Position numbers and translations under genes: made by a program. From Brevundimonas sp. NIBR11 (lineage in GTDB: Bacteria; Pseudomonadota; Alphaproteobacteria; Caulobacterales; Caulobacteraceae), in assembly GCF_027912535.1 (NCBI RefSeq), contig NZ_CP115465.1, forward strand, positions 2,088,001 to 2,152,000: a stretch of 64,000 nt of DNA. Direction: 5' to 3'. This document shows positions 27,446-37,277 of the stretch, piece after piece. Each line of letters opens with the position of its first letter. Positions within the stretch are counted from its first letter, which is position 1. Below the pieces are notes generated by a model. It had not been told where the DNA came from. It made no database searches and saw nothing but the letters and a program-made list of their open reading frames with translations.

Positions 27446-28305
27446 GCCGCGACATCCTTCGACCACGCCACGACCGACTGACGCTGAACGCCGAGCTTGT
27501 CGATGCCCAGTTCCATCACGTCGCCAGCCTTCAGATAGAAGGGCTCCGGCTTCTGGCCCAGGCCCACGCCCGGAGGCGTGCCCGTGGTGATCAGGTCGCC
27601 CGGCTCCAGCGTCATGAACTGGCTGACGTAGGCGACGATCTCGGCCACGCCGAAGATCATCGTTTTCGTGTTTCCGGTCTGCATCCGCTTGCCGTTGAGG
27701 TCGAGCCACATGTCCAGGTCCTGCACGTCGCCGACCTCGTCGGTGGTCACGATCCAGGGGCCGACGGGGCCGAAGGTGTCGCACCCCTTGCCCTTGTCCC
27801 ACGTGCCGCCGCGCTCGGTCTGGAAAGCGCGTTCGGACACGTCGTTGATCAGGACATAACCGGCGACGTGGTCCAGGGCGTCGGCCCGTTCCACGTACGA
27901 AGCCGGGCGGCCGATGACGATGCCCAGTTCGACTTCCCAGTCTGTCTTCTCGGAGCCGCGTGGAATGACAACGGTATCATTCGGGCCGGTCAGGCAGGAA
28001 ATCGCCTTCATGAAAACCACCGGCTCGGAAGGCTCCGGCAAGTTCGACTCTGCGGCGTGGTCGGCGAAATTCAGACCGATGGCGATGAATTTGCGGCTGC
28101 CGTTGACCGGCACGCCATAGCGTTGCTCGCCCTCGACCAGCGGCAGGCTCGTCGGGTCGATCGCTTGCAGCGCGGCCAGGCCTTCGCCATGCAGTTCGTT
28201 CGGCGTGATGTCGGCGACGACGCCCGACAGATCGCGGATGCGACCCTGGACATCGAGCAGACCGGGCTTCTCGGCGCCCTTGGGACCGTAACGCAGCAGT
28301 TTCAT
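27442..28305 (-). CDS. Fumarylacetoacetate hydrolase family, probable 2,4-diketo-3-deoxy-L-rhamnonate hydrolase, 287 aa
   Basis: The enzyme splits a 2,4-diketo acid. Family marks are the FIAIGLNFADHAAES block, metal ligands in DWEVELGIVIGR and YVLINDVSER, and TTGTPPGVGLGQKP near the C-terminus. Proteins of this type cleave 2,4-diketo-3-deoxy-L-fuconate or -rhamnonate to pyruvate and L-lactate. The neighbouring rhmD and lldD-like genes make rhamnonate the likely source. It starts 15 bp after rhmD and overlaps the SDR gene (ATGA). Confidence 0.9.
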
Positions 28306-28320
28306 TCGTCGGGCCTTTTC

Positions 28321-29514
28321 TCAGCGCGCGTAGGGACGGTGCAGGGCGATGTCGCGGTTCAGCTCGACGCCGAAGCCCGGGGTGTCGGGGACCTTGAGCC
28401 GGCCGTTCACGGGCACGGGCTCGCCGATCAGCTGGGGATGGAACATCGGCACGACCTCGTCGGCGCCGGGGGCCATCATCAGAAACTCCGCGAACGGGCT
28501 GTTATGGCGCGTCACGACGAAGTGGTAGGAATAGACGCTGGATCCGTGCGGGATCATCAGCACGCCCTTGGCGTCGGCCATGGCGGATATCTTGATCAGT
28601 TCGGTCACGCCGCCGCACCAGCCCACGTCGGGCTGGATGATGTCGCAGCACTCCATCTCCAGCAGCATCCGAAAGCCCCAGCGCGTGGCCTCGTGCTCGC
28701 CTGTGGTGACGAGCATACCGTCGGGGGCGTTCTTCTTCAGCGCCTGATAGCCCCAGTAGTCGTCGGGGCTCAGCGCCTCTTCGATCCACTTCAGACCCAG
28801 CTTGTGCGCCTCGTGCGCCAGGCGGGTGGCGTAGTTCAGATCCAGCGCCATCCAGCAGTCGAACATCAGCCAGAAGTCGTCGCCGCAAGCGTTTCGCATG
28901 GCTTCGAGTTCGGCGAGGTTCTTGCGCAGCCCCTCCTCGCCCTCGGCCGGGCCGTGGTGCAGGGGCATCTTGCCGCCGATGAAGCCCAGTTCCTTGGCTT
29001 TGTCCGGGCGCGCGCCGGTGGCGTAGAACTGCAGCTCGTCCCGCACAGGACCGCCCAGCATGGCGAAAACCGGTTCCTGACGCAGGCGGCCCAGCAGATC
29101 CCACAACGCCAGGTCGACGCCGGAGATGGCGTTCACCACCAGACCTTTGCGGCCATAATATTGGGTCGAGAAATACATCTGATCCCAGATTTTCTCGACC
29201 TCGCTGGGATCGCGGCCCTCCAGGAAACGCGCCAGGTGTTTCTCGACGATATAGGCGGCTGGTTCGCCGCCGGTCGTCACAGCGAAACCAACGACGCCGT
29301 TCTCGGCCTCGATCTCCACGACAAGCGTGCCCAGAACATTGATGCCGAAGCTTCGGCGGCTTTGGCGGTACTCGGGATATTTCGCCATCGGGGTGGCTAT
29401 GTGATCGTCGATCCAGTGGCCGTCGCCCTGGTCGTGATAGTCGGCACCGCCGCCCGTGCCGTCATTCTTCACGACATAGGCGCGCACAGCCTTGATGCGA
29501 GACAGGCGGCTCAT
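28321..29514 (-). CDS. rhmD: L-rhamnonate dehydratase RhmD, 397 aa
   Basis: This enolase-superfamily enzyme dehydrates L-rhamnonate to 2-keto-3-deoxy-L-rhamnonate. [20 protein letters not shown] and the [13 protein letters not shown] block match my memory of E. coli RhmD closely. Metal-ligand regions [18 protein letters not shown] and [11 protein letters not shown] and the catalytic-His loop [11 protein letters not shown] are present. It is the first gene of a six-gene minus-strand operon and lies divergent from the IclR regulator, with a 137-bp control region between. Confidence 0.94.
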   Translation of the reverse strand: MSRLSRIKAVRAYVVKNDGTGGGADYHDQGDGHWIDDHIATPMAKYPEYRQSRRSFGINVLGTLVVEIEAENGVVGFAVTTGGEPAAYIVEKHLARFLEGRDPSEVEKIWDQMYFSTQYYGRKGLVVNAISGVDLALWDLLGRLRQEPVFAMLGGPVRDELQFYATGARPDKAKELGFIGGKMPLHHGPAEGEEGLRKNLAELEAMRNACGDDFWLMFDCWMALDLNYATRLAHEAHKLGLKWIEEALSPDDYWGYQALKKNAPDGMLVTTGEHEATRWGFRMLLEMECCDIIQPDVGWCGGVTELIKISAMADAKGVLMIPHGSSVYSYHFVVTRHNSPFAEFLMMAPGADEVVPMFHPQLIGEPVPVNGRLKVPDTPGFGVELNRDIALHRPYAR

Positions 29515-29619
29515 CGCGACATCGCTCCTTGGCGATTGTTTCCCATATTGCGGGATGACACTGGCGTTTCTCCGCGTGCCGCGTCAAACTGACGATCCAA
29601 TCGGCCGCCGACTTGCGCG

Positions 29620-29640
29620 TTTTGCTACATTCTGAAACAG
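29620..29640. promoter_or_regulatory. Candidate IclR operator between rhmD and the regulator
   Basis: TTTTGCTACA (29620-29629) is followed immediately by TTCTGAAACAG (29630-29640), just before the IclR start. Both halves have one-base-different matches upstream of the TonB receptor (21901-21932). KdgR, an IclR-family pectin regulator, recognises GAAACA-type half-sites, so this is a reasonable operator guess. Confidence 0.45.
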
Positions 29641-29651
29641 GTGATTACGTG

Positions 29652-30449
29652 ATGGGACAAACAGCGTCAATCGAGCTCGAAACGGAAGAACCGGCCACGG
29701 GCAAGGCGTCGGGCAGCCAGACCCTGATGCGCGGTCTGGACGTGATCGAGGCCCTGATCGACGGTCCCCTGCCCCTGGCCGAACTGTCGGAGCGGCTGGA
29801 GCTGACGCGTAGCACGACGCACCGTCTTGCCGCCGCCCTGGTCGACCGTCGCCTGCTGTCCTTCCGCCCGCGCGAGGGCTACACCCTGGGGCCGAAGCTG
29901 CTGGAGCTGGGCCACGCCGCCAGCCAGCAGATGCACCTGCCCCGCATCGCCCGGCCCTGGCTGGAACACCTGTCGGCCCAGACCGAGGACACGGTGCACC
30001 TGGGCGTGCTCGACGGCCACGAGGCCCTGTATCTCGACAAGGTGGCTGGTCGTCGTCGGATCAACATCGGGTCCAAGCTCGGCGAACGACACCCGATCGC
30101 CTCGACGGGTCTGGGCAAGGCCTTGATCCTCGACAAGACCGAACCGGAGTGGACCGAGTTTTACGCCCCCGAGGGCAAGCCCTTCGATTCGACCGCTCGC
30201 GCCGTCTGGCTGGAGCGGATGCGCGGCTATGCGACCAAGGGCTACGCCTTTGATCTGGAGGAAAACGAGGATCAGATCCGCTGCGTCGCCGCCCCCGTGC
30301 GCGGCGTGGACGGCAAGGTCGTCGCCGCCGTCAGCGTTTCGAGCGCCGCCCAGTACATGTCCGACGCCCGCATGGCCGAGCTGACCAAGACGGTCACCGA
30401 CGCGGCCAACGCCATCAGCCGGGACCTCGGCTGGGCCCCCAAATCCTGA
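29652..30449 (+). CDS. IclR-family transcriptional regulator, 265 aa
   Basis: The N-terminal winged helix (SQTLMRGLDVIEALIDG, LTRSTTHRLAAALVD) and the C-terminal effector domain (YLDKVAGRRRINIGSKLGERHP, then ENEDQIRCVAAPV) are typical of IclR proteins such as KdgR. ATG 29652 is preferred; in-frame upstream starts (29613, 29649) add residues without domain similarity. Being divergent from rhmD and first in the regulator-dehydrogenase-lldD unit, it probably controls both halves of the rhamnose/pectin locus in response to a catabolic intermediate such as a keto-deoxy acid (inference). Confidence 0.93.
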   Translation: MGQTASIELETEEPATGKASGSQTLMRGLDVIEALIDGPLPLAELSERLELTRSTTHRLAAALVDRRLLSFRPREGYTLGPKLLELGHAASQQMHLPRIARPWLEHLSAQTEDTVHLGVLDGHEALYLDKVAGRRRINIGSKLGERHPIASTGLGKALILDKTEPEWTEFYAPEGKPFDSTARAVWLERMRGYATKGYAFDLEENEDQIRCVAAPVRGVDGKVVAAVSVSSAAQYMSDARMAELTKTVTDAANAISRDLGWAPKS

Positions 30450-30469
30450 ACCACGAAGCCGGAGCCGCC

Positions 30470-31231
30470 ATGCTGCTTGAGAACAAGGTCGTCCTCGTCA
30501 CCGGGGGCTCACGCGGCATCGGAGCGGCCATCGCCATCGAAAGCGCGCGTCAGGGCGCCGACGTGGCCATCCATTCGAACAAGGGCGGCGAGGTCGCAGC
30601 CGAGGTGATCGCCCAGGTCGAGACGCTCGGTCGCCGCGCGATCCACGTCGAGGGTGACGTGGCCGACCACGAGAGCGCGCAGGTGTTCGTTGACGCCGCG
30701 GTCGAGGCCTTCGGCCGGGTCGACGTCTTCGTCTCCAACGCCGGCATCTGCCCCTTTCACGCCTTCCTCGACATGCCGCCCGAGACGCTGAAGCGCACGA
30801 TGGAGGTCAACCTGCACGGGGCCTATTTCATGACCCAGGCGGCGGCCAACCAGATGGTCAAGCAGGGCGACGGCGGATCGATCGTCGCCGTCAGCTCGAT
30901 CAGCGCCCTGGTCGGCGGCGAGTACCAGACCCACTACACGCCGACCAAGGCGGGGGTGCACAGCCTGATGCAGTCCTGCGCCATCGCGCTGGGCAAACAC
31001 GGCATCCGCTGCAATTCGGTCCTGCCTGGCACCATCCTGACCGACATCAACAAGGACGATCTCGCCGATCCGGCGAAGCGCGAATACATGGAAGGCCGCA
31101 TCCCGCTGGGCCGTCTGGGCCAGCCGGAGGACCTCGGCGGACCGGTCGTCTTCCTGGCGTCGGACCTGGCGAAATATGTGACCGGCGCGGCCCTGCTGGT
31201 CGATGGCGGGATGTTCGTGAACCTGCAATAG
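30470..31231 (+). CDS. SDR dehydrogenase, probable L-rhamnose 1-dehydrogenase, 253 aa
   Basis: Classical SDR marks are present: [21 protein letters not shown], the Ser in [11 protein letters not shown], and the Tyr/Lys in YTPTKAG. The [15 protein letters not shown] segment is one I associate with L-rhamnose dehydrogenases. It would oxidise L-rhamnose to L-rhamnono-lactone, the first step of the pathway. It begins 20 bp after the IclR gene with GGAG upstream. The specificity is inferred from that segment and from the presence of all later enzymes. Confidence 0.88.
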   Translation: MLLENKVVLVTGGSRGIGAAIAIESARQGADVAIHSNKGGEVAAEVIAQVETLGRRAIHVEGDVADHESAQVFVDAAVEAFGRVDVFVSNAGICPFHAFLDMPPETLKRTMEVNLHGAYFMTQAAANQMVKQGDGGSIVAVSSISALVGGEYQTHYTPTKAGVHSLMQSCAIALGKHGIRCNSVLPGTILTDINKDDLADPAKREYMEGRIPLGRLGQPEDLGGPVVFLASDLAKYVTGAALLVDGGMFVNLQ

Positions 31232-31239
31232 GCGTCGCC

Positions 31240-32376
31240 GTGATCATCTCCTCCCCCGGCGATTTCCGCGAGGCCGCACGGCGCAAGCTGCCGCCCTTCC
31301 TGTTCCACTACGTCGACGGCGGCGCCTATGCGGAACAGACCCTGCGTCGGAATGTCGAAGACTGGGGCGACGTGCCTCTGCGCCAGCGGGTGCTGGGCGG
31401 AGTCGGCGAGGTCGATCTGACGACACGGCTGTTCGACGACATTCTGAGCCTACCGGTCGTGCTGGCGCCCGTGGGCCTGACCGGCATGTACGCCCGGCGC
31501 GGCGAGGTGCAGGCGGCTAAGGCGGCGGCCGCGCGCGGCGTGCCCTTCACCCTGTCCACCGTCTCGGTCTGCCCGATCGAGGAGGTGGCGCCCGCCATCG
31601 ATCGGCCGATGTGGTTCCAACTCTATGTCCTGCGCGACCGGGGCTTCATGCGGAACGCGCTGGAGCGAGCGAAGGCGGCCGGCGTGAAGACGCTCGTCTT
31701 CACCGTCGACATGCCCGTGCCGGGGGCCCGCTATCGCGACGCCCATTCGGGCATGAGCGGGCCGAACGCCGAGGTGCGCCGGATGGTGCAGGCGATGACC
31801 CATCCGGCCTGGGCCTGGGACGTGGGTCTGCGCGGCACGCCGCACGACTTGGGCAATGTGTCGCGCTACCTCGGCAAGGCCACGGGGCTGGCCGACTATA
31901 TCGGCTGGCTGGGCGCCAATTTCGATCCGTCGATCTCGTGGAAGGATCTGCAGTGGATCCGCGACTTCTGGGACGGGCCGATGATCATCAAGGGGATCCT
32001 CGACCCTGAGGACGCGAAGGATGCGGTCAGCTTTGGGGCCGACGGGATCGTGGTGTCGAACCATGGCGGGCGTCAGTTGGACGGTGTCCTGTCCTCAGCC
32101 CGCGCCCTGCCTGCCATCGCCGATGCGGTGAAGGGCAAGCTGACGATCCTGACCGACTCGGGCATCCGCAACGGGCTCGACGTCGTCCGCGCTCTGGCGC
32201 TGGGCGCCGATGCGGTGATGCTGGGCCGGGCCTTCGTCTATGCGCTGGCGGCCGGCGGACAGGCGGGGGTCGAGACCCTGCTGGACCTGTTCGCGAAGGA
32301 GATGCGGGTCGCCATGACCCTGACCGGCTCTAACAAGATCAGCGATATCGGGCCGGACGCGATCGCCCGGCCCTAG
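31240..32376 (+). CDS. lldD: FMN-dependent L-lactate dehydrogenase, LldD type, 378 aa
   Basis: This is a membrane-associated flavin oxidase/dehydrogenase of the alpha-hydroxy-acid family. The substrate-binding [15 protein letters not shown], the [10 protein letters not shown] segment, the catalytic His in [12 protein letters not shown] and the phosphate-binding [18 protein letters not shown] are visible. The end product of the upstream diketo-acid hydrolase is pyruvate plus L-lactate, so this enzyme closes the route by making pyruvate. GTG start 31240, 8 bp after the SDR stop. A different 2-hydroxy acid substrate is possible but less attractive here. Confidence 0.92.
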   Translation: MIISSPGDFREAARRKLPPFLFHYVDGGAYAEQTLRRNVEDWGDVPLRQRVLGGVGEVDLTTRLFDDILSLPVVLAPVGLTGMYARRGEVQAAKAAAARGVPFTLSTVSVCPIEEVAPAIDRPMWFQLYVLRDRGFMRNALERAKAAGVKTLVFTVDMPVPGARYRDAHSGMSGPNAEVRRMVQAMTHPAWAWDVGLRGTPHDLGNVSRYLGKATGLADYIGWLGANFDPSISWKDLQWIRDFWDGPMIIKGILDPEDAKDAVSFGADGIVVSNHGGRQLDGVLSSARALPAIADAVKGKLTILTDSGIRNGLDVVRALALGADAVMLGRAFVYALAAGGQAGVETLLDLFAKEMRVAMTLTGSNKISDIGPDAIARP

Positions 32377-32381
32377 TCTCG

Positions 32382-33452
32382 TCAGCGGCCGATGTAGTTG
32401 CCGTAGCCGATGATGACGGTGGCCAGAACCAGAAGGCCGATGCCGGAGAAGACCATCAGACGCGCCTTGGTCGGGGCGCCCTTCCACTCCTTGAAGGCGA
32501 AGCCCCACAGAGCGCCGAAGATGATGATGCTGGCCATGTGCAGGGTCCAGGACGAGAAGCCGAAGCGACCCATCTGGCTCTCGCCCATCGTGTAGAAGAA
32601 GAACTGGAAGTACCAGATCGTGCCGGCCACGGCCGAGAACAGGTAGTTCAGGGCCAGCGGCAGTTTGCCGGCGACGGGCATGGAGGGATCCTCCGGCGCC
32701 ATCTTGCCGACGAACTGACCGGCCGACCTGTTGCGCGCGATCAGGACGCCGCACCAGACGGCGTTGGTGATCAGGCCGCCGAACATGACGATGCACAGGA
32801 CCGGCAGACCGACCCAGAGCGGACCCGTGCCGGCCGCGGCGCTGAGCTGACGGATCGGCTCGCCCGCCGCGAGTCCAAAGGCGAAGCAGGACGACATGAC
32901 GCCTGAAAAGATCGCGACGCCGATGCCCTTCCTGAAGTCGAACTCGGCGATGGCGGCGTTGTCGACCGGCTCGCCCTTCTTCGCCCCGGCCATGGCTACG
33001 ACGATGATGCCGAGGAGGGTCACCAGAAGACCCAGCAGGATGACGTTGCCCGACGGGCTGCCGATCAGGTTGTCGTAGAAGGTCCCCTGGAAGATCGGCG
33101 GGATAAGGGTGCCGAACACGGTGCAGAGACCCAGCACCACGGCCATTCCCAGCGACAGGCCGAGATAGCGCATCGTCAGCCCGTAGGTCAGGCCGCCGAA
33201 GCCCCAGAGACAGCCGAACAGCACGCAGTAGCCGATCGTCGAGGACGGCGTCGCCGACAGCACCCCCATCAGGTCCTGGGTCTGGATCGAAGCGAAGAAC
33301 CAGGGCGCGACGACCCAGGAGAAGACGCCGCCGGTGATCCAGTAGATCTCCCACGACCAGCGCTTCACGCTGCGGTAGGGTACGTAGAAGCTGGCGGCGG
33401 CCAGACCGCCCAGCCAGTGGAAGAGGACGCCGATAAACGGATTGGCGGGCAT
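32382..33452 (-). CDS. rhaT: L-rhamnose/H+ symporter RhaT, 356 aa
   Basis: This is an inner-membrane permease with ten predicted helices. The N-terminal PFIGVLFHWLGGLAAASFYVP and VKRWSWEIYWITGG segments, plus GCLWGFGGLTYGLTMRYLG and a C-terminal AGTIWYFQFFFYTMGESQMG, are characteristic of RhaT. It imports free L-rhamnose released from rhamnogalacturonan. It ends 6 bp from the convergent lldD stop. It sits apart from but next to rhaM on the same strand, 169 bp downstream. Confidence 0.95.
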   Translation of the reverse strand: MPANPFIGVLFHWLGGLAAASFYVPYRSVKRWSWEIYWITGGVFSWVVAPWFFASIQTQDLMGVLSATPSSTIGYCVLFGCLWGFGGLTYGLTMRYLGLSLGMAVVLGLCTVFGTLIPPIFQGTFYDNLIGSPSGNVILLGLLVTLLGIIVVAMAGAKKGEPVDNAAIAEFDFRKGIGVAIFSGVMSSCFAFGLAAGEPIRQLSAAAGTGPLWVGLPVLCIVMFGGLITNAVWCGVLIARNRSAGQFVGKMAPEDPSMPVAGKLPLALNYLFSAVAGTIWYFQFFFYTMGESQMGRFGFSSWTLHMASIIIFGALWGFAFKEWKGAPTKARLMVFSGIGLLVLATVIIGYGNYIGR

Positions 33453-33621
33453 GGTTCAGACCTCCACGACGGACAGGCGATGGAAGGTCGGAAGGAGAGC
33501 GGAGGTCAGCGGAGGCCGACTGTCGATGTTCCGTCCCGTTCCCACATTTGCGCCATGCGGTTCATTATTTGGATTTACCCTAGAGGGCGGTGAGCGACCC
33601 CGTCAAGCGACGGCGGACGGC

Positions 33622-33936
33622 CTATTCGAGATGAAACATCTCGATCAGCGGCGCCTGGACCGGTTCGCCCGAGGGTTCGGTTTCCATGATGTCTGCCATG
33701 TGCGCCCACCACTGTTTCATCACAGGGAGGTCCGACAGATCGTCCATGCGATGATCGTCGCTCCGCCAGAGCGTGGCGAACAGCTTGCTGCTTTCGGGCT
33801 CCAGATGGATGGAATAGTCGCGCACCCCGGCCTGATAGAGGGCGTCGCGGAGGTCGGGCCACAGGGCGTCATGGCGCGCCTTGTAGTCCTGAGCGGCGCC
33901 GGGGTTGAGCCGCATGCAGAAGGCGATCTTTTGCAT
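33622..33936 (-). CDS. rhaM: L-rhamnose mutarotase RhaM, 104 aa
   Basis: RhaM interconverts the alpha and beta anomers of L-rhamnose. The 104-residue length is exactly that of the family. [20 protein letters not shown] carries the catalytic-region His, and [23 protein letters not shown] is the conserved centre. It precedes rhaT on the minus strand (169 bp gap) and is divergent from the pectate lyase gene. Together with RhaT it supplies the anomer needed by the dehydrogenase. Confidence 0.95.
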   Translation of the reverse strand: MQKIAFCMRLNPGAAQDYKARHDALWPDLRDALYQAGVRDYSIHLEPESSKLFATLWRSDDHRMDDLSDLPVMKQWWAHMADIMETEPSGEPVQAPLIEMFHLE

Positions 33937-33959
33937 CGAGAGGCTCCTGAGAGTGCGAC

Positions 33960-34002
33960 ATGTTGACCACATCATCTCATCATATAAAATGCTTCTCAAC
34001 AT
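33960..34002. promoter_or_regulatory. AT-rich inverted repeat between divergent rhaM and pelA
   Basis: ATGTTGA (33960-33966) and TCAACAT (33996-34002) are perfect 7-bp arms separated by 29 bp. Nested inside and alongside are TCTCAT (33975-33980) and ATGAGA (34004-34009). The stretch is conspicuously AT-rich for this genome. It is the likely promoter/operator for both genes. Confidence 0.45.
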
Positions 34003-34048
34003 AATGAGAAAGCGACGCGTCTGTCGCTTCCAGACAGGGACGGCCTTC

Positions 34049-35356
34049 ATGTCAACGCATCGCATCGGGGTCGCGGCCCTGCTCCCGCTCCTGTTGAGCC
34101 TCGCCCTTGCGCCCGCCGCCCAGGCCGAGGTGCTTCGGCAGAACGTCCCGGCCCAGTCGCTGAGCGCCGCTCGCATCGCCGGGCTGCCCGACGCTGACCG
34201 CGCCGCCTGGGCCGCCTATCTGGACCGCTCCCACGCCCAGGCCCTGCTAGACCGCGCCACCCTGACCGCCGAACTGCCGGCGGGCTCGACCGTGCCGCCG
34301 CCGCCCATCGCCTCGGGCGGGGGACTTCAATATCTGCCGCTGGATCGCGACGCCGCCTGGTATGCCTCGGCCGAGGCCCGCGCCTTGGCCGAGGCGACCG
34401 TGAGCTTCCAGACCCCGGCCGGCGGCTGGAGCAAGAACCAGGATCGCCGTCTCGCTCGCCTGCCCGGCCAGCGGTACTCGAACGACGCCGAGACGATGGA
34501 AGTGAACCCGGAGAATTATGACGCGCCGGTCGACCGTTTCTGGACCTTCGTCGGCACGCTCGACAACGGCGCGACCACGTCCGAGATGCGCTTCCTCGCC
34601 AAAGTGGCCGAGGCCGCGCCGGGGCCGGAGGGCGACGCCTACCGCGCCAGCATCACCAAGGGCGTCGAATACCTTCTGGCCGCCCAGTACCCGAACGGCG
34701 GCTGGCCCCAGATTTACCCCGTTGAAGGCGGGTTTCACGACGCGGTCACCTTCAACGACAACGCGGTGGCCGAGGCGGCCATGCTGCTGGAGGACGTGGT
34801 CGAGAACCAGAACGGCTTTGGCTTCCTGTCCGAGGACTATGAGGCGCGGGCCGATCACGCCGTGCGTCGCGCCGTCGCCGTCATCCTGGCCGCCCAAGTG
34901 CGGGTCGATGGCAAGCTGACCGCCTGGCCGCAGCAGGTGGACCCGCTGACGCTCCGGCCTTCGAGCGCCCGCAACTACGAGCCCCAGTCGATCGCCAGCG
35001 GCGAGACGACCGATGTGGTCATGTTCCTGATGCGCCAGCCCGCCCCTTCGCCTGCGATCAAGGCCGCCGTCCGCGCCGCCATCGCCTGGCTGGAGGAGAA
35101 GCGGCTCTACGACCATTCGTTCGAGATGACCGACGATGGCAGAAAGCTGATCGAGCGTCCGGGCGCCGGGCCGCTGTGGTCGCGCAACTACGACCTCGTC
35201 ACCGGCCTGCCGATCTTCGGCGACAAGAACCAGCTGATCTATGACGACGTCAACGAGATCTCGATCGGCCGTCGCAACGGCTATTCGTGGTGGATCAGTT
35301 CGCCTCAGCGCGCGCTGGACGCCTATGTCGCGTGGAACGCGGCCAACCCGGGATAG
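34049..35356 (+). CDS. pelA: Secreted pectate lyase, PL10 family, 435 aa
   Basis: This is a polygalacturonate lyase with an (alpha/alpha)3 fold. [40 protein letters not shown] and [10 protein letters not shown] contain the family's catalytic and calcium-site regions. A signal peptide of about 30 residues ends PAAQA. ATG 34049 is chosen because the upstream in-frame extension (from 33905) would run through the divergent promoter region. The 3' end overlaps the convergent hutI gene by 34 bp. It provides unsaturated oligogalacturonides for the lyase and GH105-type enzymes of this locus. Confidence 0.92.
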   Translation: MSTHRIGVAALLPLLLSLALAPAAQAEVLRQNVPAQSLSAARIAGLPDADRAAWAAYLDRSHAQALLDRATLTAELPAGSTVPPPPIASGGGLQYLPLDRDAAWYASAEARALAEATVSFQTPAGGWSKNQDRRLARLPGQRYSNDAETMEVNPENYDAPVDRFWTFVGTLDNGATTSEMRFLAKVAEAAPGPEGDAYRASITKGVEYLLAAQYPNGGWPQIYPVEGGFHDAVTFNDNAVAEAAMLLEDVVENQNGFGFLSEDYEARADHAVRRAVAVILAAQVRVDGKLTAWPQQVDPLTLRPSSARNYEPQSIASGETTDVVMFLMRQPAPSPAIKAAVRAAIAWLEEKRLYDHSFEMTDDGRKLIERPGAGPLWSRNYDLVTGLPIFGDKNQLIYDDVNEISIGRRNGYSWWISSPQRALDAYVAWNAANPG

Positions 35357-36564
35357 GCGCGAACACCGGCCACATAGCGCCTGTCGAGGATCGGCTTGCC
35401 GAGCCAGTAGCAGAGCTCGGCCGGGCGGGTGACGTCCCAGACTGCGAGGTCAGCGGCCTTGCCGACCTCGAGCGTGCCGATCTCGTCCGAGAGGCCGAGC
35501 GCCCTGGCCGCATGGCGGGTTGCGCCGGCCAGGGCTTCCTCCGGAGTCAGGCGGAACTGGACGCAGGCCAAGGTCATGGCCGCCGTCATCGAGGCGACGG
35601 GAGACGTGCCCGGATTGCAGTCCGTCGCCACCGCCATGGCCACGCCATGGCGGCGCAGGGCTTGGATCGGAGGCGGGGTCGTCTCGCGCAGCATCAGATA
35701 GGCTCCGGGCAAGAGGACAGCCACGACGCCCGCCTGTCCCATCGCCGCGATCCCGGCCTCGTTCGCATGTTCGATATGGTCGGCGGATAGAGCTTTGTAT
35801 CTCGCCGCCAAAGCCGCCCCGCCTCCGTCCGACAGTTGGTCGGCGTGCAGCTTGACCGGCAGGCCGAGCATCTTCGCCTTCTCGAACAGCCGGGACACCT
35901 CGGTGTCGGAGAAGGCGATGGGTTCGCAATAGGCGTCGACCGCATCGACCAACCCCTCGACATGCGCGGCGGGCAGGATGTCGTCGATGGCTAGGTCGAC
36001 ATAGGCGGGTCGGTTCGCGCGATGCTCGGGCGGCACGGCGTGGAGGCCGAGGTAGGAGGTGCGGACGCGGACCCCTGCCTCGCGGCCGATGCGGCGGGCG
36101 ACGCGCAGCATCTTCAGCTCGGCGTCGCGGTCGAGGCCGTAGCCGGACTTGATCTCCACCGTCGTGACGCCGGTGGCCTTCAGGCCTTCTAGACGGGCGA
36201 CGGCGGAGGCGTAGAGGTCCTCCTCGGCCGCCGCGCGGGTCGCCGTCATGGAGGAGACGATGCCGCCGCCGGCCCTCGCGATCTCCTCGTAGGTGGCGCC
36301 GTTCAGACGCTGTTCGAACTCGCCCGAGCGGTCGCCGCCGAAGACCAGATGGGTGTGGCAGTCGATCAGACCCGGCGTGACCCAGCGGCCGTCGAGGCGG
36401 TCGGTCTGCGTGGCCTCATGCGCGGGCAGGTCGGCGCGCGGACCGACCCAGGCGATGCGGCCGTCGGCGATCAGGATGGCCCCGTCTTCGATCGCGCCAT
36501 AGGCGGCGGCGGCCTCGGTCATGGTAGCCAGACGGCAGTCGGTGATCAGTCGGTCGGCCTTCAT
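35323..36564 (-). CDS. hutI: Imidazolonepropionase HutI, 413 aa
   Basis: HutI opens imidazolonepropionate to N-formimino-L-glutamate, the third step of histidine degradation. The metal-binding [17 protein letters not shown] motif, [18 protein letters not shown] and [13 protein letters not shown] are diagnostic. It overlaps the hutC start by 4 bp and its end overlaps pelA (opposite strand) by 34 bp. It is the last gene of the minus-strand hutF-hutC-hutI unit. Confidence 0.96.
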   Translation of the reverse strand: MKADRLITDCRLATMTEAAAAYGAIEDGAILIADGRIAWVGPRADLPAHEATQTDRLDGRWVTPGLIDCHTHLVFGGDRSGEFEQRLNGATYEEIARAGGGIVSSMTATRAAAEEDLYASAVARLEGLKATGVTTVEIKSGYGLDRDAELKMLRVARRIGREAGVRVRTSYLGLHAVPPEHRANRPAYVDLAIDDILPAAHVEGLVDAVDAYCEPIAFSDTEVSRLFEKAKMLGLPVKLHADQLSDGGGAALAARYKALSADHIEHANEAGIAAMGQAGVVAVLLPGAYLMLRETTPPPIQALRRHGVAMAVATDCNPGTSPVASMTAAMTLACVQFRLTPEEALAGATRHAARALGLSDEIGTLEVGKAADLAVWDVTRPAELCYWLGKPILDRRYVAGVRAYPGLAAFHAT

Positions 36565-37277
36565 CCACGATCTCCCCGGCCCGGCGAGAACCGCGCCACC
36601 AGATCATAGCGATCGCCGGGGAAGGTCTGCCACACCTGGGTCACCCCCTGCCCGTCCCGCCAGGTCCGGCGCTCGACACAGAGACAGGCCGCGCCTGCCT
36701 TGACGCCGAGCAGGGTCGCCTGACGCGCCGTCGCCGACACGGCGGAGATGCGATGCTCGGCCTCGGTCCAGGGTTCGAAGTCCAGCAGCCAACTGCCCGG
36801 CGGAACCTTGCGGAAATCGACCGTCATGGCCTCGGGCGCGGTGGTCAGGGCGATCAGGCGCCGCTCCAGCGCCAGCGCCGTTCCATCGCCGAGATGGAGG
36901 CCGTCGACCTCCAGCAGCAGGCCGCCGTTCGCCAGTTCGGTTTCCTCCGTCGAGGGGCTGCGTTCCTTCCGCGCCAGCAAGCGGAACTCATAGGCGAGAC
37001 CCCGCGCCGTCGCCTCCGCGCGCAGGTCGGGGATGGCCAGCATGGCGGAGTGGACCCGGGGCTGGGCGACGAAGGTCCCGGCCCGGCGGCGGCGCGTGAC
37101 CAGACCCCGCGTAACCAGTTCGGAGATGGCCTTGTTTACCGTCATCCGCGAACAGCCGTAGCGTTCGGTCAGCTCGTGCTCGAACGGAATTCGCGATCCG
37201 GGCGCCCAGTCGCCGGACAGGATGCGGCCCTCCAGGTCGTCGTAGATGCGGCGATGAAGAGTGGCCGTTTCGCTCAT
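36561..37277 (-). CDS. hutC: Histidine-utilisation repressor HutC (GntR family), 238 aa
   Basis: A GntR winged helix ([40 protein letters not shown]) is joined to a UTRA ligand-binding domain ([21 protein letters not shown]). HutC represses hut genes until urocanate binds. It is embedded between hutF and hutI with 4-bp overlaps on both sides, so it is autoregulated. The palindrome at 38696-38709 in the divergent hut promoter is its likely target. Confidence 0.94.
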   Translation of the reverse strand: MSETATLHRRIYDDLEGRILSGDWAPGSRIPFEHELTERYGCSRMTVNKAISELVTRGLVTRRRRAGTFVAQPRVHSAMLAIPDLRAEATARGLAYEFRLLARKERSPSTEETELANGGLLLEVDGLHLGDGTALALERRLIALTTAPEAMTVDFRKVPPGSWLLDFEPWTEAEHRISAVSATARQATLLGVKAGAACLCVERRTWRDGQGVTQVWQTFPGDRYDLVARFSPGRGDRG

